Positions 54,666 through 64,000 of a stretch of 64,000 nt of DNA are shown in pieces. A model generated the notes under the pieces. It did not search any database and had not been told where the DNA came from. It worked only from the letters and a program-made list of their open reading frames with translations. Origin of the DNA: Corynebacterium marinum DSM 44953 (lineage in GTDB: Bacteria; Actinomycetota; Actinomycetes; Mycobacteriales; Mycobacteriaceae). How positions within the stretch are numbered: the first letter of the stretch is position 1; every line of letters starts with the position of its first letter. Location: positions 2,480,001 through 2,544,000 of the forward strand of contig NZ_CP007790.1 in NCBI RefSeq assembly GCF_000835165.1. The letters are read 5' to 3'. A program made the translations under genes and the position numbers.

Positions 54666-55757
54666 ATGAGCAAGGTTCGCGTAGCGATTGTCGGCGTCGG
54701 CAACTGTGCCGCATCGCTGGTCCAGGGCGTGGAATTCTATAAGGACACCCCCGCTGACGGAAAGGTCCCGGGCCTGATGCACGTCCAGTTCGGCGACTAC
54801 CACGTCAAGGACGTGGAGTTCGTAGCCGCCTTCGACGTCGACGCCGCCAAGGTGGGCACCGATCTGGCCGACGCCATCGACGCCTCCATGAACTGCACCA
54901 TCAAGTTCGCCGACGTCCCGGCCACCGGCATCACCGTCCAGCGCGGTCCGACCCTGGACGGCCTGGGGTCCCACTACACGGACTCGATCGAGGAGTCCGC
55001 GGACGCGCCCGTCGACGTCGCACAGGCCCTCCGCGAGGCCGAGGTCGACGTCGTCGTCTCCTACCTCCCCGTCGGCTCCGAGCAGGCCGACAAGTTCTAC
55101 GCCCAGGCCGCCATCGACGCGGGCTGCGCCTTCGTCAACGCCCTGCCGGTGTTCATCGCCTCCGACCCGGTCTGGGCCCAGAAGTTCGTCGACGCGGGCC
55201 TCCCGATCGTCGGCGACGACATCAAGTCCCAGGTGGGCGCCACCATCACCCACCGGGTGATGGCGAAGCTCTTCGAGGACCGCGGCGTCCGCCTCGAGCG
55301 CACCATGCAGCTCAACGTCGGCGGCAACATGGACTTCAAGAACATGCTCGACCGTGACCGCCTGGAGTCCAAGAAGATCTCCAAGACCCAGGCCGTCACC
55401 TCCAACCTGCACGAGGGCCCGCTGGCCGGCAAGGTCTCGGACCGTAACGTCCACATCGGCCCCTCCGACTACGTGGAGTGGCTCGACGACCGCAAGTGGG
55501 CCTACGTCCGCCTCGAGGGCACCGCCTTCGGCGAGGTGCCGCTGAACCTGGAGTACAAGCTCGAGGTCTGGGACTCCCCCAACTCGGCCGGCATCATCAT
55601 CGACGCCGTCCGCGCCGCCAAGATCGCCCTCGACCGCAAGATCTCGGGCCCGGTCCTCCCGGCTTCGGCCTACCTGATGAAGTCCCCGCCGGTGCAGATG
55701 GCCGACGACGATGCCCGCGCCCAGCTCGAGGCCTTCATCATCGGCGCCGAGGACTAG
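54666..55757 (+). CDS. ino1: inositol-3-phosphate synthase
   Basis: A 363-aa enzyme converting glucose-6-phosphate to myo-inositol-1-phosphate with NAD, feeding mycothiol, phosphatidylinositol and LAM synthesis. Rossmann glycine-rich start [19 protein letters not shown], then [35 protein letters not shown] and [17 protein letters not shown] 54666 has AAGGAG about eleven bases upstream. The upstream in-frame start lies outside the conserved part. Followed by a MarR regulator that may control it. Confidence 0.95.
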   Translation: MSKVRVAIVGVGNCAASLVQGVEFYKDTPADGKVPGLMHVQFGDYHVKDVEFVAAFDVDAAKVGTDLADAIDASMNCTIKFADVPATGITVQRGPTLDGLGSHYTDSIEESADAPVDVAQALREAEVDVVVSYLPVGSEQADKFYAQAAIDAGCAFVNALPVFIASDPVWAQKFVDAGLPIVGDDIKSQVGATITHRVMAKLFEDRGVRLERTMQLNVGGNMDFKNMLDRDRLESKKISKTQAVTSNLHEGPLAGKVSDRNVHIGPSDYVEWLDDRKWAYVRLEGTAFGEVPLNLEYKLEVWDSPNSAGIIIDAVRAAKIALDRKISGPVLPASAYLMKSPPVQMADDDARAQLEAFIIGAED

Positions 55758-55792
55758 ATGGTTTTCCGGGGAAAATGCCTAGGATCAACTCC

Positions 55793-56254
55793 ATGACATC
55801 AACAACCCCGGAGGACATCGCCGCCCGGATCCGCCCGGCAATGACGAAGTTGTACGTCATGTACTTCCGCATTGCCGAGCAGTCCGACCTGACCGGCCCG
55901 CAGTTGTCGATCATGGCCAGGCTCAAGGACAACGGCCCCGCGCGGATCAGCCAGATCGCGCGGGAAGAGGGAATCCGCATGCCCACCGCCTCCAACGCGC
56001 TCCACCAGCTGGAGCAGCGGGAGCTGGTGGAGCGGATCCGCGACGAGCAGGACCGCCGCGGCGTGCGGGTCAGGCTCACCCGACTGGGAGTGAGCGAGCT
56101 CGAGCGGGTCGGCGAAGAACGCACGAAGTACCTCGCCGAGATGATCGGCACCCTCGGGGACGAGGACCTCGCGCGCGCCGGCGAGCTGGTGGACATCATC
56201 AACAAACTCGCGGACAGCTACGGCACGGACCTGATTGACACGAACAGCGGGTAA
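55793..56254 (+). CDS. MarR-family transcriptional regulator
   Basis: A 153-aa winged-helix MarR regulator: LTGPQLSIMARLKDNGPARI, HTH (ISQIAREEGIRMPTASNALHQLEQRELVERI) and the wing RDEQDRRGVRVRLTRLGV. The C-terminal dimer helix ends at TDLIDTNSG. ATG 55793 has TAGGAT seven bases upstream and no ribosome site, a leaderless pattern. 35 bp after ino1. It resembles the MarR proteins found beside Usp genes in corynebacteria; ligand unknown. Confidence 0.92.
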   Translation: MTSTTPEDIAARIRPAMTKLYVMYFRIAEQSDLTGPQLSIMARLKDNGPARISQIAREEGIRMPTASNALHQLEQRELVERIRDEQDRRGVRVRLTRLGVSELERVGEERTKYLAEMIGTLGDEDLARAGELVDIINKLADSYGTDLIDTNSG

Positions 56255-56303
56255 ACGGGAATAATAGGGCGCGTAAACACCCCCCCGACTCTCCGCTGAA
56301 GGA

Positions 56304-57254
56304 ATGGCGACTCCAATTCACGCTGCCACTGATGCACCTGCCCGCATCCTGGTCGCCTGGCGACCCGGATCCCCAGGCACCGAGGCCATCGACCTCGCGG
56401 CCTGGCTCAGCCGCACCGTCGACGTCCAGATCCGCGTCGTGTCCACCTTCCTCCGGCCGTGGCCGGCCGCCCCCCTTGGCCGTCTGGGCGGCAAGTACCG
56501 CAAGTGGTTCCGGAAAGAGGCCGAGGCCTGCGAAACGGCCGTGAAGCGGGCGCTGTCCGACGCGGGTGTCGACAAGGAGAGCTGGAGCGAGCAGGTCTCC
56601 GTCTTCCTCGACGGGCCCTCGGAATCCGTTCTGCTCAGCGACGCGGCGAACAGTTTCGACGCCCACCTGGTCATCCTCGGTTCCGACGCAGCCGCGCCCA
56701 AGGGACGCTTCCTCGCCGGATCCACCGCGGACGCGCTGCTGCACTCCTCCCCCAAACCGCTCGGGCTCGCCCCCCGCGCGGTCAAACTGGCCAAACGAGG
56801 GGTCACCCGCGTCAACTACGCTTTCCTCGAGAGCGAGATCGACGAGAATGACCCTTCCCTCCACTTCGCCGCGCAGCTGGCCGACAGTTGGGGCGTGGAT
56901 CTGCGTGTCCTCGCGTTCTCCCCTTCCGGTCTGGCCGACCAGCCTTTCCACGACAAGTTCGACTTCAGCCGGGAGCTCGTCGACGAGTGGCGCGAGCATT
57001 CCCTCGCCGTCCTCGACCGCTCCCACGATGTCATCGCGGACCTCTTCCCCGACCTGGCCGTCGAGTCGGAGATCGGCTCGGGCAAGGGCTGGCAGGGAGC
57101 GATCGACGCATTGAAGTGGAAGAAGGGCGACCTGCTGGTCCTCGGCTCCACCCCGCCCGGCACGCTGGAGCGGGTTTTCGTCGGCTCCACCGCCACGGAT
57201 TTCCTCCGCCACGTCCACGTGCCCGTCCTCATCCACCCCGCGCACCGGTATTGA
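56304..57254 (+). CDS. universal stress protein, tandem-domain
   Basis: A 316-aa protein with two Usp-like domains (about 12-155 and 165-312). The ATP loops are divergent: in the first GSDAAAPKGRFLAGSTADALL and in the second GSTPPGTLERVFVGSTATDFL, both retaining G-S-T but with altered spacing. GAAGGA directly before ATG 56304. 50 bp after the MarR gene, probably cotranscribed. Distinct from the more standard Usp at 9515. Confidence 0.85.
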   Translation: MATPIHAATDAPARILVAWRPGSPGTEAIDLAAWLSRTVDVQIRVVSTFLRPWPAAPLGRLGGKYRKWFRKEAEACETAVKRALSDAGVDKESWSEQVSVFLDGPSESVLLSDAANSFDAHLVILGSDAAAPKGRFLAGSTADALLHSSPKPLGLAPRAVKLAKRGVTRVNYAFLESEIDENDPSLHFAAQLADSWGVDLRVLAFSPSGLADQPFHDKFDFSRELVDEWREHSLAVLDRSHDVIADLFPDLAVESEIGSGKGWQGAIDALKWKKGDLLVLGSTPPGTLERVFVGSTATDFLRHVHVPVLIHPAHRY

Positions 57255-57276
57255 CGCGGAGACTATGGTGGTGGGC

Positions 57277-57807
57277 ATGAATGGAAGTGACCCGGATAAG
57301 AAACCGCCGCAGCGTGGCGGCCGTCGCTTCGGGAACTTTCTCGAGCACCCGGAAAATGACCTCGCCGACGACGCCGACTTCGCCAACCGGCGCCCCCCGA
57401 CCCCCCGGACCGCGGAGGAACTGGCCTCGTCCACCGATCCGGTCCTGCAGGCGGACCGGAACCGGCAGTCGACGCGCCAGGCCCTGACCTGGCTCTTCGG
57501 CACGATCATCCTCACCGTCGTCGTGGCGTATCTGCTCGCCTGGGTCGCCCGGCTCATGGGCGGCCCTGCCTGTGATGCGGGCGAGGCCGTCTGGCTGTGC
57601 TCGCGTTCCGCCCAGATCTGGTGGCCCATCGCCACCAGCCTCATACCCGCCGCGGGCATCATCGGCTGCGCGATCATCATGGTGCGCAAGCTCAACAGCT
57701 TCACCAGGTGGCGCCCCTGGATGGGCGTGTTCTGGGTGCTCATTCCCTTCGCGATGATGTGGATGCTGCAGACCTGGCAGATCCTGGTGCTCGCTCTGAG
57801 CGACTAG
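57277..57807 (+). CDS. membrane protein of unknown function
   Basis: A 176-aa protein. Residues 1-70 are hydrophilic and charged (KPPQRGGRRFGNFLEHPEND), then three helices: ALTWLFGTIILTVVVAYLLAWV, IWWPIATSLIPAAGIIGCAIIMV and WMGVFWVLIPFAMMWMLQTW. Two cysteines in the loop GGPACDAGEAVWLCSR could form a disulphide. ATG 57277 with TATGGT seven bases earlier suggests leaderless; the in-frame ATG 57265 is an alternative. Confidence 0.72.
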   Translation: MNGSDPDKKPPQRGGRRFGNFLEHPENDLADDADFANRRPPTPRTAEELASSTDPVLQADRNRQSTRQALTWLFGTIILTVVVAYLLAWVARLMGGPACDAGEAVWLCSRSAQIWWPIATSLIPAAGIIGCAIIMVRKLNSFTRWRPWMGVFWVLIPFAMMWMLQTWQILVLALSD

Positions 57808-57823
57808 GACAGGCCAGGAACGG

Positions 57824-58735
57824 CTAGTTCGCGGCGGCGGCCGCCACCTCGGCGCAGTCCGAGCGACCGCAGTGCGCGGTCGCCGGCTGCGCCGCACACG
57901 ATTCGCACACCAGCGCCTGCTTCCGGCAGGTGTCCTCGTTGATGCAGTTGATGAAGTTGTTCGTGTGGTCGCCGCAGTGGACGCAGTGGCCGAGCTTCTT
58001 GTAGTCCTCGCCGAACTCCATGTGCATCCGCTTGTCGAAGACGTAGAGTGAGCCCTCCCACAGCCCCTGGTTGCCGTATTTCTCGCCGTAGCGGACGATG
58101 CCGCCGTCGATCTGGTAGACCTCCTGGAAACCGCGGTTCTTCATCAGTGCGCTGAGCACCTCGCACCGGATGCCGCCGGTGCAGTAGGACACCACCGGGC
58201 GGTCTTTCATCCAGTCGTATTTGCCGGACTCCAGTTCGGCGATGAAGTCGTGGGTGGTCTCTACGTCCGGGACGACCGCGTCACGGAACCGGCCGATCTG
58301 CGCCTCCAGGGCGTTGCGGCCGTCGAAGAAGACGACGTCGTCGCCGCGGGCGTCGACAAGCTCGTTGACCTCCTCCGGTTTGAGGTGCACCCCGCCGCCC
58401 ATGACGCCGTCCTCGTCGACCTTGATCTCCCCCGCCGCGTTGAAGGCCACGATCTCGTCGCGCACCTTCACGGAGAGCTTGGGGAAATCCTCCGCGCCGC
58501 CCTCGGACCACTTGAACTCCATGTCGCGGAAGCCCGGGTAGTCGCGCGTCTTGCGGATGTAGCGCTTGCACGCGTCCATGTCGCCGCCCACGGTGCCGTT
58601 GATGCCGTGCTCGGAGATGAGGATCCTGCCCTTCAACCCGAGGGATTCGCAGAGGTCGCGCTGCCAGAGCATCACTGCCTGCGGATCGGAGATCGGGGTG
58701 AAGCGGTAGTAGAGGAGAATTTTGCTGATGGCCAC
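57824..58735 (-). CDS. trhO: TrhO-type tRNA uridine(34) hydroxylase (rhodanese family)
   Basis: A 303-aa enzyme of the YceA/TrhO family making 5-hydroxyuridine at the tRNA wobble position. N-terminal acylphosphatase-like part ([37 protein letters not shown]), then the rhodanese domain with the catalytic cysteine in [19 protein letters not shown]-terminal cysteine-rich zinc-like tail ([27 protein letters not shown]). ATG 58735. Convergent with the 57277 gene. Confidence 0.93.
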   Translation of the reverse strand: MAISKILLYYRFTPISDPQAVMLWQRDLCESLGLKGRILISEHGINGTVGGDMDACKRYIRKTRDYPGFRDMEFKWSEGGAEDFPKLSVKVRDEIVAFNAAGEIKVDEDGVMGGGVHLKPEEVNELVDARGDDVVFFDGRNALEAQIGRFRDAVVPDVETTHDFIAELESGKYDWMKDRPVVSYCTGGIRCEVLSALMKNRGFQEVYQIDGGIVRYGEKYGNQGLWEGSLYVFDKRMHMEFGEDYKKLGHCVHCGDHTNNFINCINEDTCRKQALVCESCAAQPATAHCGRSDCAEVAAAAAN

Positions 58736-59079
58736 GGAAAGGAGTCTATCGGGTGCTCTTCCGTCGCCACTCGAGGAGGCGGTAGCGCTGATTCCGGGAC
58801 GGCTCCGGCGGACGCCGGGATGCTGACAATCTCGAAAAGCAGATCCTGCCCCTCCGACGTGGTGTAGAGATGCGCACAGGATGTCACGACAGGGCTGAGG
58901 TTACCCGACCAGGGACCTTTTTTGTTCAGGTCCTTCTGGTCAAACACCGCCAGGCTCGGAGGAACCTGCGAGAGAGCATCGCGAATAAGGTTGAACTGAC
59001 GAGCAGTCTCCTCACCCAGACCACTCGGACAAAATCCGGACTCCAGGAAAACAATCGCCAGAGGGGCCTCATCCTTCAT
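58672..59079 (-). CDS. hypothetical protein, uncertain
   Basis: A 135-codon frame in the 390-bp gap between trhO and the DUF1846 gene. It starts [20 protein letters not shown] and reads like a protein for the first 95 residues ([39 protein letters not shown]). The C-terminus overlaps trhO by 64 bp and turns low-complexity there. Base composition is lower in GC than its neighbours. The ribosome site (GGGTGGA) touches the ATG. It may be a decayed or recently acquired gene. Confidence 0.4.
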   Translation of the reverse strand: MKDEAPLAIVFLESGFCPSGLGEETARQFNLIRDALSQVPPSLAVFDQKDLNKKGPWSGNLSPVVTSCAHLYTTSEGQDLLFEIVSIPASAGAVPESALPPPRVATEEHPIDSFPWPSAKFSSTTASPRSPIRRQ

Positions 59080-59123
59080 TCCACCCGAGCGAAGGTTGAT
59101 GGTGGAAAGAAAAGCAGCGCAGA

Positions 59124-60617
59124 TCAGCGCTTCCGGTAGAGCGACTTCCGCCAGTACTCCGGCTCCGAGGTGACCAGCACGCCGAGGTTGCGGAAGATGT
59201 CCTCGTCCACCGAGCCGAGGATGGTGGTGGTGTGCGCCTCGCTGCCGCGCAGGTCCTTCAGCGCGGCCAGGGCCCGGCGGGACTCCTCCGATCGGGCTGC
59301 GGAGACCGAGAGCGCGATGAGCACCTCGTCGGTGTGCAGGCGCGGGTTGCGCGAACCCAGGTGCTCGGTCTTCAGCGTCTGGATCGGCTCGATCGATTCC
59401 GGGGAGAGCAGGTGCAGCTCCGGGTCGATGCCCGCCAGGTGCTTGAGGGCGTTGAGCAGCATCGCCGCGGAGCAGCCGAGCAGCTCGGAGGTCTTGCCGG
59501 TGATGATCGTGCCATCCGCGAGCTCGACGGCAGAGCCGGGCTCGCCGGTCTCCTCGGCCACCGCGAGGGCGGGGGCCACGACCCGGCGGTCCTCCGTCGT
59601 CGTGCGCGCCTTCGACATGACCATGCCGATGCGGGAGGAGACGATGTCGTCGAGGTCCTCGCGGCGCTCCTCGACGAGCGCCTTGTAGTAGCGGCGCACG
59701 ATCTCCTGGCGGGCGGCGTCGCGGCAGACCTCGTCGTCAGAGATGCAGTGGCCCGCCATGTTCACTCCCATGTCGGTGGGCGACTGGTAGGGGCTTTCCC
59801 CGGCGAGGGTCTCCAGGAGGGCCCGCAGGAGGGGGAACACCTCGACGTCGCGGTTGTAGCTGGTCACCTGCCGGCCGTAGGCCGCGAGGTGGAAGGGGTC
59901 GATGACGTTGATGTCGTCCAGGTCGGCGGTGGCGGCCTCGTAGGCCAGGTTGACCGGATGCTCCAGCGGCAGGTTCCAGATGGGGAAGGTCTCGAACTTG
60001 GCGTAACCGGCTTTCCCGCCCCGCTGGTACTCGTGGTAGACCTGCGACAGGCAGGTGGCGAGCTTACCGGAGCCCGGACCCGGCGCGGTGACGACGACCA
60101 GGTCGCGGGTGGTTTCGACATAATCGTTGACGCCGAACCCGTCCGGAGACACGATGCGCCGGATGTCGGTGGGGTAGCCGGGGATGACGCGGTGGCGGTA
60201 GACCTTCAGGCCGAGGCGCTGGAGCCTGTCCATGAACGCGTGGGCGATGGGGTTGTCGTCGGTCAGCTGCGTCATCACGACGTGCTCGACGAGGAAGCCG
60301 CGCTCCCGGAACACGTCGACGAGGCGCAGCGTGTCCTCCTCGTAGGGGATGCCCAGGTCGGCGCGGACCTTCTGGCGCTCCAGGTCCTTCGCGTTGAGGC
60401 AGACGATGATCTCCAGGTCGTCCTTGAGGCGTTCGAGCATCGCGATCTTGTTGTCCGGGGTGAAGCCCGGCAGGACGCGGGAGGCGTGCATGTCGTCGAA
60501 GAGCTTGCCCCCCATCTCCAGGTACAGCTTGCCGCCGATCTCCGCACGCCGTGCGTTGATGTGCTCCGACTGCATCTCGATGTAGCGTTCGCGGTCGAAA
60601 CCGATCCTGTGCGGCAT
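59124..60617 (-). CDS. DUF1846 domain-containing protein
   Basis: A 497-aa cytosolic protein of the widespread DUF1846 family, structurally nucleotide-hydrolase-like. It begins [42 protein letters not shown] resembles a P-loop, followed by [23 protein letters not shown], and [22 protein letters not shown] later. Full length for the family. AGAAGGGG upstream of ATG 60617. Divergent from the nei gene. Biochemical activity not established. Confidence 0.92.
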   Translation of the reverse strand: MPHRIGFDRERYIEMQSEHINARRAEIGGKLYLEMGGKLFDDMHASRVLPGFTPDNKIAMLERLKDDLEIIVCLNAKDLERQKVRADLGIPYEEDTLRLVDVFRERGFLVEHVVMTQLTDDNPIAHAFMDRLQRLGLKVYRHRVIPGYPTDIRRIVSPDGFGVNDYVETTRDLVVVTAPGPGSGKLATCLSQVYHEYQRGGKAGYAKFETFPIWNLPLEHPVNLAYEAATADLDDINVIDPFHLAAYGRQVTSYNRDVEVFPLLRALLETLAGESPYQSPTDMGVNMAGHCISDDEVCRDAARQEIVRRYYKALVEERREDLDDIVSSRIGMVMSKARTTTEDRRVVAPALAVAEETGEPGSAVELADGTIITGKTSELLGCSAAMLLNALKHLAGIDPELHLLSPESIEPIQTLKTEHLGSRNPRLHTDEVLIALSVSAARSEESRRALAALKDLRGSEAHTTTILGSVDEDIFRNLGVLVTSEPEYWRKSLYRKR

Positions 60618-60691
60618 GGTGCCCCTTCTTTTCGACGTCGGCGGACTGACCCGTTCGACTCTACCGCGCGCCGGAACCCTAAACTGTCCCC

Positions 60692-61510
60692 ATGCCCGAA
60701 GGCCATGTCATTCACCGTCTCGCCCGCGAGTTGAACTCCATCTTCGCCGGCCGGGAGCTCGAGGTCAGCTCACCGCAGGGCCGGTTCGCCGCGGAGGCCA
60801 CGCTTCTCGACGGCCACCGGATCGAGCGTGCGGAGGCCGTGGGAAAGCATCTGTTCATCGACTTCGACGCCCCGCACCCCGCGCACATCGTCTACGTCCA
60901 CCTCGGCCTGATCGGGCAACTGAAGTTCGAGGACGCGGCGTCGGCGGAGGGGCAGATCCGCCTGCGGCTGTCCGACGGCACCACAGCCGCCCACCTGCGG
61001 GGCCCGCAGTGGTGCCGGCTGATCACCGGGGAAGAATACGAGGCGACCCGGGCCAGGTCCGGCGAGGACCCTCTCCGCAGCGACGCCGACCCCTCCGCCC
61101 TCTGGCCGCGGGTCCAGCGCAGCCGGCGGAGCATCGGCTCCCAGCTCATGGATCAGAAGCTCTTCGCCGGCGTGGGCAACATTTACCGCGCGGAGACGCT
61201 CTTCCGCCTGGGTATCTCCCCGTTCCGCCCGGGCAACCGGCTGTCGAGGGCGGAGTTCGACAGCATCTGGCTGGACCTGGTGGGGCTGATGGCCGAGGGC
61301 GTGCGGACGGGGCGGATCGACAGCGTGCACCCCGAGCACACGCCCGAGGCGATGGGCCGCGAGCCCCGCAAGGACGACCACGGCGGAGAGGTCTACGTCT
61401 ACCGCCGCGCTGGTCTGCCCTGCTACCTGTGCGGCACGCACGTCAGCCACCGGGTGATGGAGGGCCGCAACCTCTTCTGGTGCCCCGCCTGCCAGCCGGA
61501 CGCCGACTAG
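60692..61510 (+). CDS. nei: endonuclease VIII-like DNA glycosylase
   Basis: A 272-aa Fpg/Nei-family base-excision repair glycosylase/AP-lyase. It starts [15 protein letters not shown]; the Pro2 amine is the nucleophile and Glu3 the acid. The H2TH helix has [22 protein letters not shown], and the C-terminal zinc finger [21 protein letters not shown] plus PAC holds four Cys. The PEGH start favours the Nei type. TAAACT six bases before ATG: a leaderless transcript. Removes oxidised pyrimidines. Confidence 0.94.
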   Translation: MPEGHVIHRLARELNSIFAGRELEVSSPQGRFAAEATLLDGHRIERAEAVGKHLFIDFDAPHPAHIVYVHLGLIGQLKFEDAASAEGQIRLRLSDGTTAAHLRGPQWCRLITGEEYEATRARSGEDPLRSDADPSALWPRVQRSRRSIGSQLMDQKLFAGVGNIYRAETLFRLGISPFRPGNRLSRAEFDSIWLDLVGLMAEGVRTGRIDSVHPEHTPEAMGREPRKDDHGGEVYVYRRAGLPCYLCGTHVSHRVMEGRNLFWCPACQPDAD

Positions 61511-61520
61511 CCTGGAGGCC

Positions 61521-63173
61521 ATGAGCCTGCAGAGCCACGCTTACCCGGTCGACCTCATCCGCATCTGCGAGCAGGTGCTTCTCGACGCCCAGTCGACCCC
61601 CGACGAACTCATGCGCCAGGCGGCGCACGCCGTGGCCGCGGCCGCGGGTGTCATCGTCTCCGCGCCGGCCCCGACCATCCAGCACCTGCAGGCCACCGAC
61701 CGACGTATTCTGCTGCTCGTCGGCGCGGGCGGCAACGGCGGCGACGCGCTCTACGCCGGTGCCGAACTCGTGGCGGACCACACCGTCGAAGCGGTGCTCC
61801 TCGGCCGCGGCGGGAGGGTCCACGAACGCGCCCTCACGGCGTTCCGGACCGCTGGCGGACATGTCGTCGGCGGCCTGCCGGAGGATCTGCGCCCTTATCG
61901 TCTGGTCGTCGACGGCGTCCTCGGCATTGGCGGGTCGGGGGGCCTGAACCAGGGTTTCGGGGAATGGTTGGAACGGGTCCGCGAACACCACAACATCCCG
62001 GTGCTCGCCGTCGACGTCCCGTCGGGGGTGGACGCCGACACCGGCGCCCTGCCCGAGCACCACGTCACCGCCGACGTCACCGTCACCTTCGGCTGCCTGC
62101 GCCGTGCGCACGCGGTGAGCCCGAGTTGCGGGGAGGTGGTGGTGGCCGACATCGGTATCCGGGGGCGGACGTTGAGCGAGGAGTTGCTGCGCCGGGTCAT
62201 CCGGGGGGAGGCCAGCTACGTCATGGCGTTGCGCGCGGTCCCCTCCACGCGTTACGAGTGGCCACCGCTTCTGCGTCCTTTGATCGCCTACAGCAACAAC
62301 GAGCCCCTGGAACCGGAGCCGGGGGACGACAAGTACTCCGGCGGGGTCGTCGGACTGTGCGCCGGATCCGCCACATATCCCGGCGCGGCTCTACTCGCGG
62401 CGACCGGTGCGGTGCGCGCGACCAGCGCGATGGTGCGCTACGTCGGCGGCCAGAAACTCGAGGTGGTCCGTGCCGTCCCGGAGGTGGTCATCTCCGACAC
62501 GGTGGCCGAAACCGGCCGGGTGCAGGCCTGGGTGGTGGGCCCGGGCCGCGGCACGGACGAGGCCGCGGAGGCGGAGCTGGACGAGCTGCTCGCCCGCCCG
62601 GAACCGCTGCTCATCGACGCCGACGCCCTCACCCTCCTGGCCCGCAGTGCGCCGTTGCGCACCGCGCTGCGCGAACGGGCCTCGTCGACACTGCTCACCC
62701 CGCACGACGGTGAATTCCGCCGGCTCGCCGACGCGGTGGACGCGGCTGTCCCCGATCCCGTCGCCGACCGTCTGGGCGCGGTGCGCGCCCTCTCCGACGA
62801 GTTCGGCTGCGGGGTACTGCTCAAGGGCAGGCACACCGTCATCGCCCTGCCGGGCACGCGTCTGGGGATGTACGCCTTCGACGCCGGTTCATCCTGGGCC
62901 GCGACCCCCGGTTCCGGCGACGTGCTCGCCGGCATTGCGGGGGCCTGGCTGGCCAGGGCGGCCGCCTGGTTGGAGAGGATGCCGGTGGAGCCCGAGCAAC
63001 GGTTCCCCACCGAGCTGCTCGGCGCCTGCGACGCCGTGCAGGTCCATTCGACGGCGGCGTGGCTGGCGGCGCAGACTCCGGACGGGCCGGCGCCTACGTC
63101 GGCGTCGAGAATCGCCGGAGCCGTGCCGCAGGCCACGGCACGGCTGAGTCATCCGGAGTTTCTCGGGCGTTAG
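61521..63173 (+). CDS. nnr: bifunctional NAD(P)H-hydrate epimerase/dehydratase
   Basis: A 550-aa metabolite-repair enzyme for damaged NAD(P)H hydrates. The N-terminal epimerase (YjeF_N, about 1-225) has LLLVGAGGNGGDALYAGAEL and VLAVDVPSGVDADTG. The C-terminal ADP-dependent dehydratase (carbohydrate-kinase fold, about 255-520) has STLLTPHDGEFRRL, GVLLKGRHTVIALPG and the catalytic AATPGSGDVLAGIAGAWL. ATG 61521 is preceded by TAGCCT and GGAGG, so either leaderless or leadered start. Ten bp after nei. Convergent overlap with the next gene, four bases. Confidence 0.94.
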   Translation: MSLQSHAYPVDLIRICEQVLLDAQSTPDELMRQAAHAVAAAAGVIVSAPAPTIQHLQATDRRILLLVGAGGNGGDALYAGAELVADHTVEAVLLGRGGRVHERALTAFRTAGGHVVGGLPEDLRPYRLVVDGVLGIGGSGGLNQGFGEWLERVREHHNIPVLAVDVPSGVDADTGALPEHHVTADVTVTFGCLRRAHAVSPSCGEVVVADIGIRGRTLSEELLRRVIRGEASYVMALRAVPSTRYEWPPLLRPLIAYSNNEPLEPEPGDDKYSGGVVGLCAGSATYPGAALLAATGAVRATSAMVRYVGGQKLEVVRAVPEVVISDTVAETGRVQAWVVGPGRGTDEAAEAELDELLARPEPLLIDADALTLLARSAPLRTALRERASSTLLTPHDGEFRRLADAVDAAVPDPVADRLGAVRALSDEFGCGVLLKGRHTVIALPGTRLGMYAFDAGSSWAATPGSGDVLAGIAGAWLARAAAWLERMPVEPEQRFPTELLGACDAVQVHSTAAWLAAQTPDGPAPTSASRIAGAVPQATARLSHPEFLGR

Positions 63174-64000
63174 TGCAGGGACTTGCCCTGGATGCCCTTC
63201 GGAACGTTGAGCACGGCGATCAGGGAGATGACCGAGATGACCGCGATGTAGATGCCGATGGACATGGAGGTCCCGGTGGCGTCGAGAAGCAGGGCCGCGA
63301 TCATGGGGGCGAACGCGCCGCCGATGACCGAACCGATGGCGTAGCCGATGGAGACGCCCGACAGGCGGACCTGCGCCGGGAACATCTCCGCGTAGAGCGC
63401 GGACTGCGGACCGTAGGTGGCGCCGAGGAGGACGCCCAGGATCACGACGGCCAGAGCGAAGAGGAAGGCGTCGCCGGAGTCGATGAGCAGCCACGTGGGG
63501 ATGGCCCACAGGATGGAACCGACGTAACCCACCGCGAAGGTCTGCTTACGGCCGATCGTGTCGGAGAGGGCGCCGAAGACCAGGGTGGAGATGATCCAGG
63601 CGATGGCGCCGAGGGAGGTGATGCCCAGGACCGTGGTGCGCTCGTGGCCGATCACCTGGGTGCCGTAGGACACGAAGTAAGCGATGGCGAGGTAGCCGGC
63701 GGCGTTGACGCCCGCGAAGATCAGGGCGGCGAGGAGGACCAGCTTCCAGTAACCCTTGAACAGCAGCGACAGGGGCGCGGAGGACTTCTTCTTCAGATCC
63801 TCGAGCTCCGAGAAGACCGGGGACTCCTCGACGAGGCGGCGGATCCAGAAGCCGACGATGATCAGGACCAGGGAGGAGACGAACGGGACACGCCAGCCCC
63901 AGTCGTTGAACTGTTCGGTGGTCAGCGCCGCGGAGAGCACGAGCATGAACAGGGTGGCCAGGAGCATGCCGGCCGGCACTCCGACCTGCGGGAATGCACC
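63170..64000 (-). CDS. MFS metabolite:H+ symporter, N-terminus outside window
   Basis: The last 277 codons of a major-facilitator symporter; the open frame continues off the right edge (GAFPQVGVPAGMLLATLFML). Seven to eight helices are seen: WGWRVPFVSSLVLIIVGFWI, the loop RRLVEESPVFSELEDLKKKS (MHS-family style), then TLVFGALSDTIGRKQTFAVGY with the A-motif repeat and YGPQSALYAEMFPAQVRLSG. This last is typical of the metabolite:H+ symporter group (ShiA/ProP/KgtP). Substrate cannot be told. Confidence 0.88.
   Translation of the reverse strand, partial: GAFPQVGVPAGMLLATLFMLVLSAALTTEQFNDWGWRVPFVSSLVLIIVGFWIRRLVEESPVFSELEDLKKKSSAPLSLLFKGYWKLVLLAALIFAGVNAAGYLAIAYFVSYGTQVIGHERTTVLGITSLGAIAWIISTLVFGALSDTIGRKQTFAVGYVGSILWAIPTWLLIDSGDAFLFALAVVILGVLLGATYGPQSALYAEMFPAQVRLSGVSIGYAIGSVIGGAFAPMIAALLLDATGTSMSIGIYIAVISVISLIAVLNVPKGIQGKSLH

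Overview
The window is about 64 kb of high-GC actinobacterial chromosome, and the gene content points to Corynebacterium. It has an Lsr2-type nucleoid protein, a class E sortase, DUF6474, DUF2020 and DUF5318 proteins, inositol-3-phosphate synthase, and the mycobacterial-type order ponA - GT87 glycosyltransferase - rpsF - ssb - rplI - dnaB. At least nine genes have a TANNNT -10 hexamer only 6-7 nt before the start codon, the layout of leaderless transcripts that are common in corynebacteria. The species cannot be told from the sequence alone.

Layout. 1-11.7 kb is a housekeeping and envelope stretch: a partial RecB-like nuclease, DUF6474, lsr2, a BenE transporter, a NarL/LuxR two-component system head-to-head with a DUF2020 lipoprotein, sortase E with a coupled 50-aa membrane protein, a YidC-type insertase, TetR, GlsB, a universal stress protein, a 48-aa protein and a pseudouridine synthase. 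11.7-18.9 kb (minus strand) is an eight-gene overlapping operon for an Mrp/Mbh-type cation/proton antiporter. It has three separate antiporter-like subunits and a fused MbhD/E/F-like subunit. 19-25.1 kb is one complete rRNA operon (16S-23S-5S, minus strand, no spacer tRNA). 25.1-28.8 kb holds a GntR regulator, an NYN-domain protein, a PspA-family protein, thioredoxin and a cysteine-less copper-chaperone paralogue.

28.8-39.8 kb is an accessory island bounded by two inverted, diverged copies of a 1005-bp IS5-type element, each flanked by CTAG. The first copy has a nonsense codon. The second is split by an IS256-family element that is itself frameshifted. Between them lie a three-gene ABC exporter operon and a 5.1-kb Tn552/Tn5053-like transposon (32054-37199) with 51-bp terminal repeats and a 6-bp target duplication. 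The transposon carries TniA, TniB, a serine resolvase and a CmtR-CadD cadmium module. Directly right of the island are copZ and copA, each behind a CsoR-like palindrome. Without the island the cysteine-less HMA gene would abut copZ-copA.

42.5-46.3 kb holds two MFS transporters, a 56-aa protein behind a possible DtxR box, and a PadR regulator with a His/Arg-rich N-terminus and palindromic operators. 46.3-54.5 kb is the replication, translation and cell-wall cluster (dnaB, rplI, ssb, rpsF, GT87, ponA, DUF5318). The 580-bp dnaB-rplI gap carries six exact actinobacterial DnaA boxes. 54.6-64 kb holds ino1, MarR, a universal stress protein, TrhO, DUF1846, a Nei-type glycosylase, the NAD(P)HX repair enzyme and a partial MFS transporter.

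The most interesting points are the DnaA-box cluster at dnaB, the unusual Mrp/Mbh operon in which one antiporter subunit lacks the conserved TM5 glutamate, the complete cadmium transposon, and a pair of mutually overlapping leaderless promoters that face each other at the sensor kinase/DUF2020 junction.
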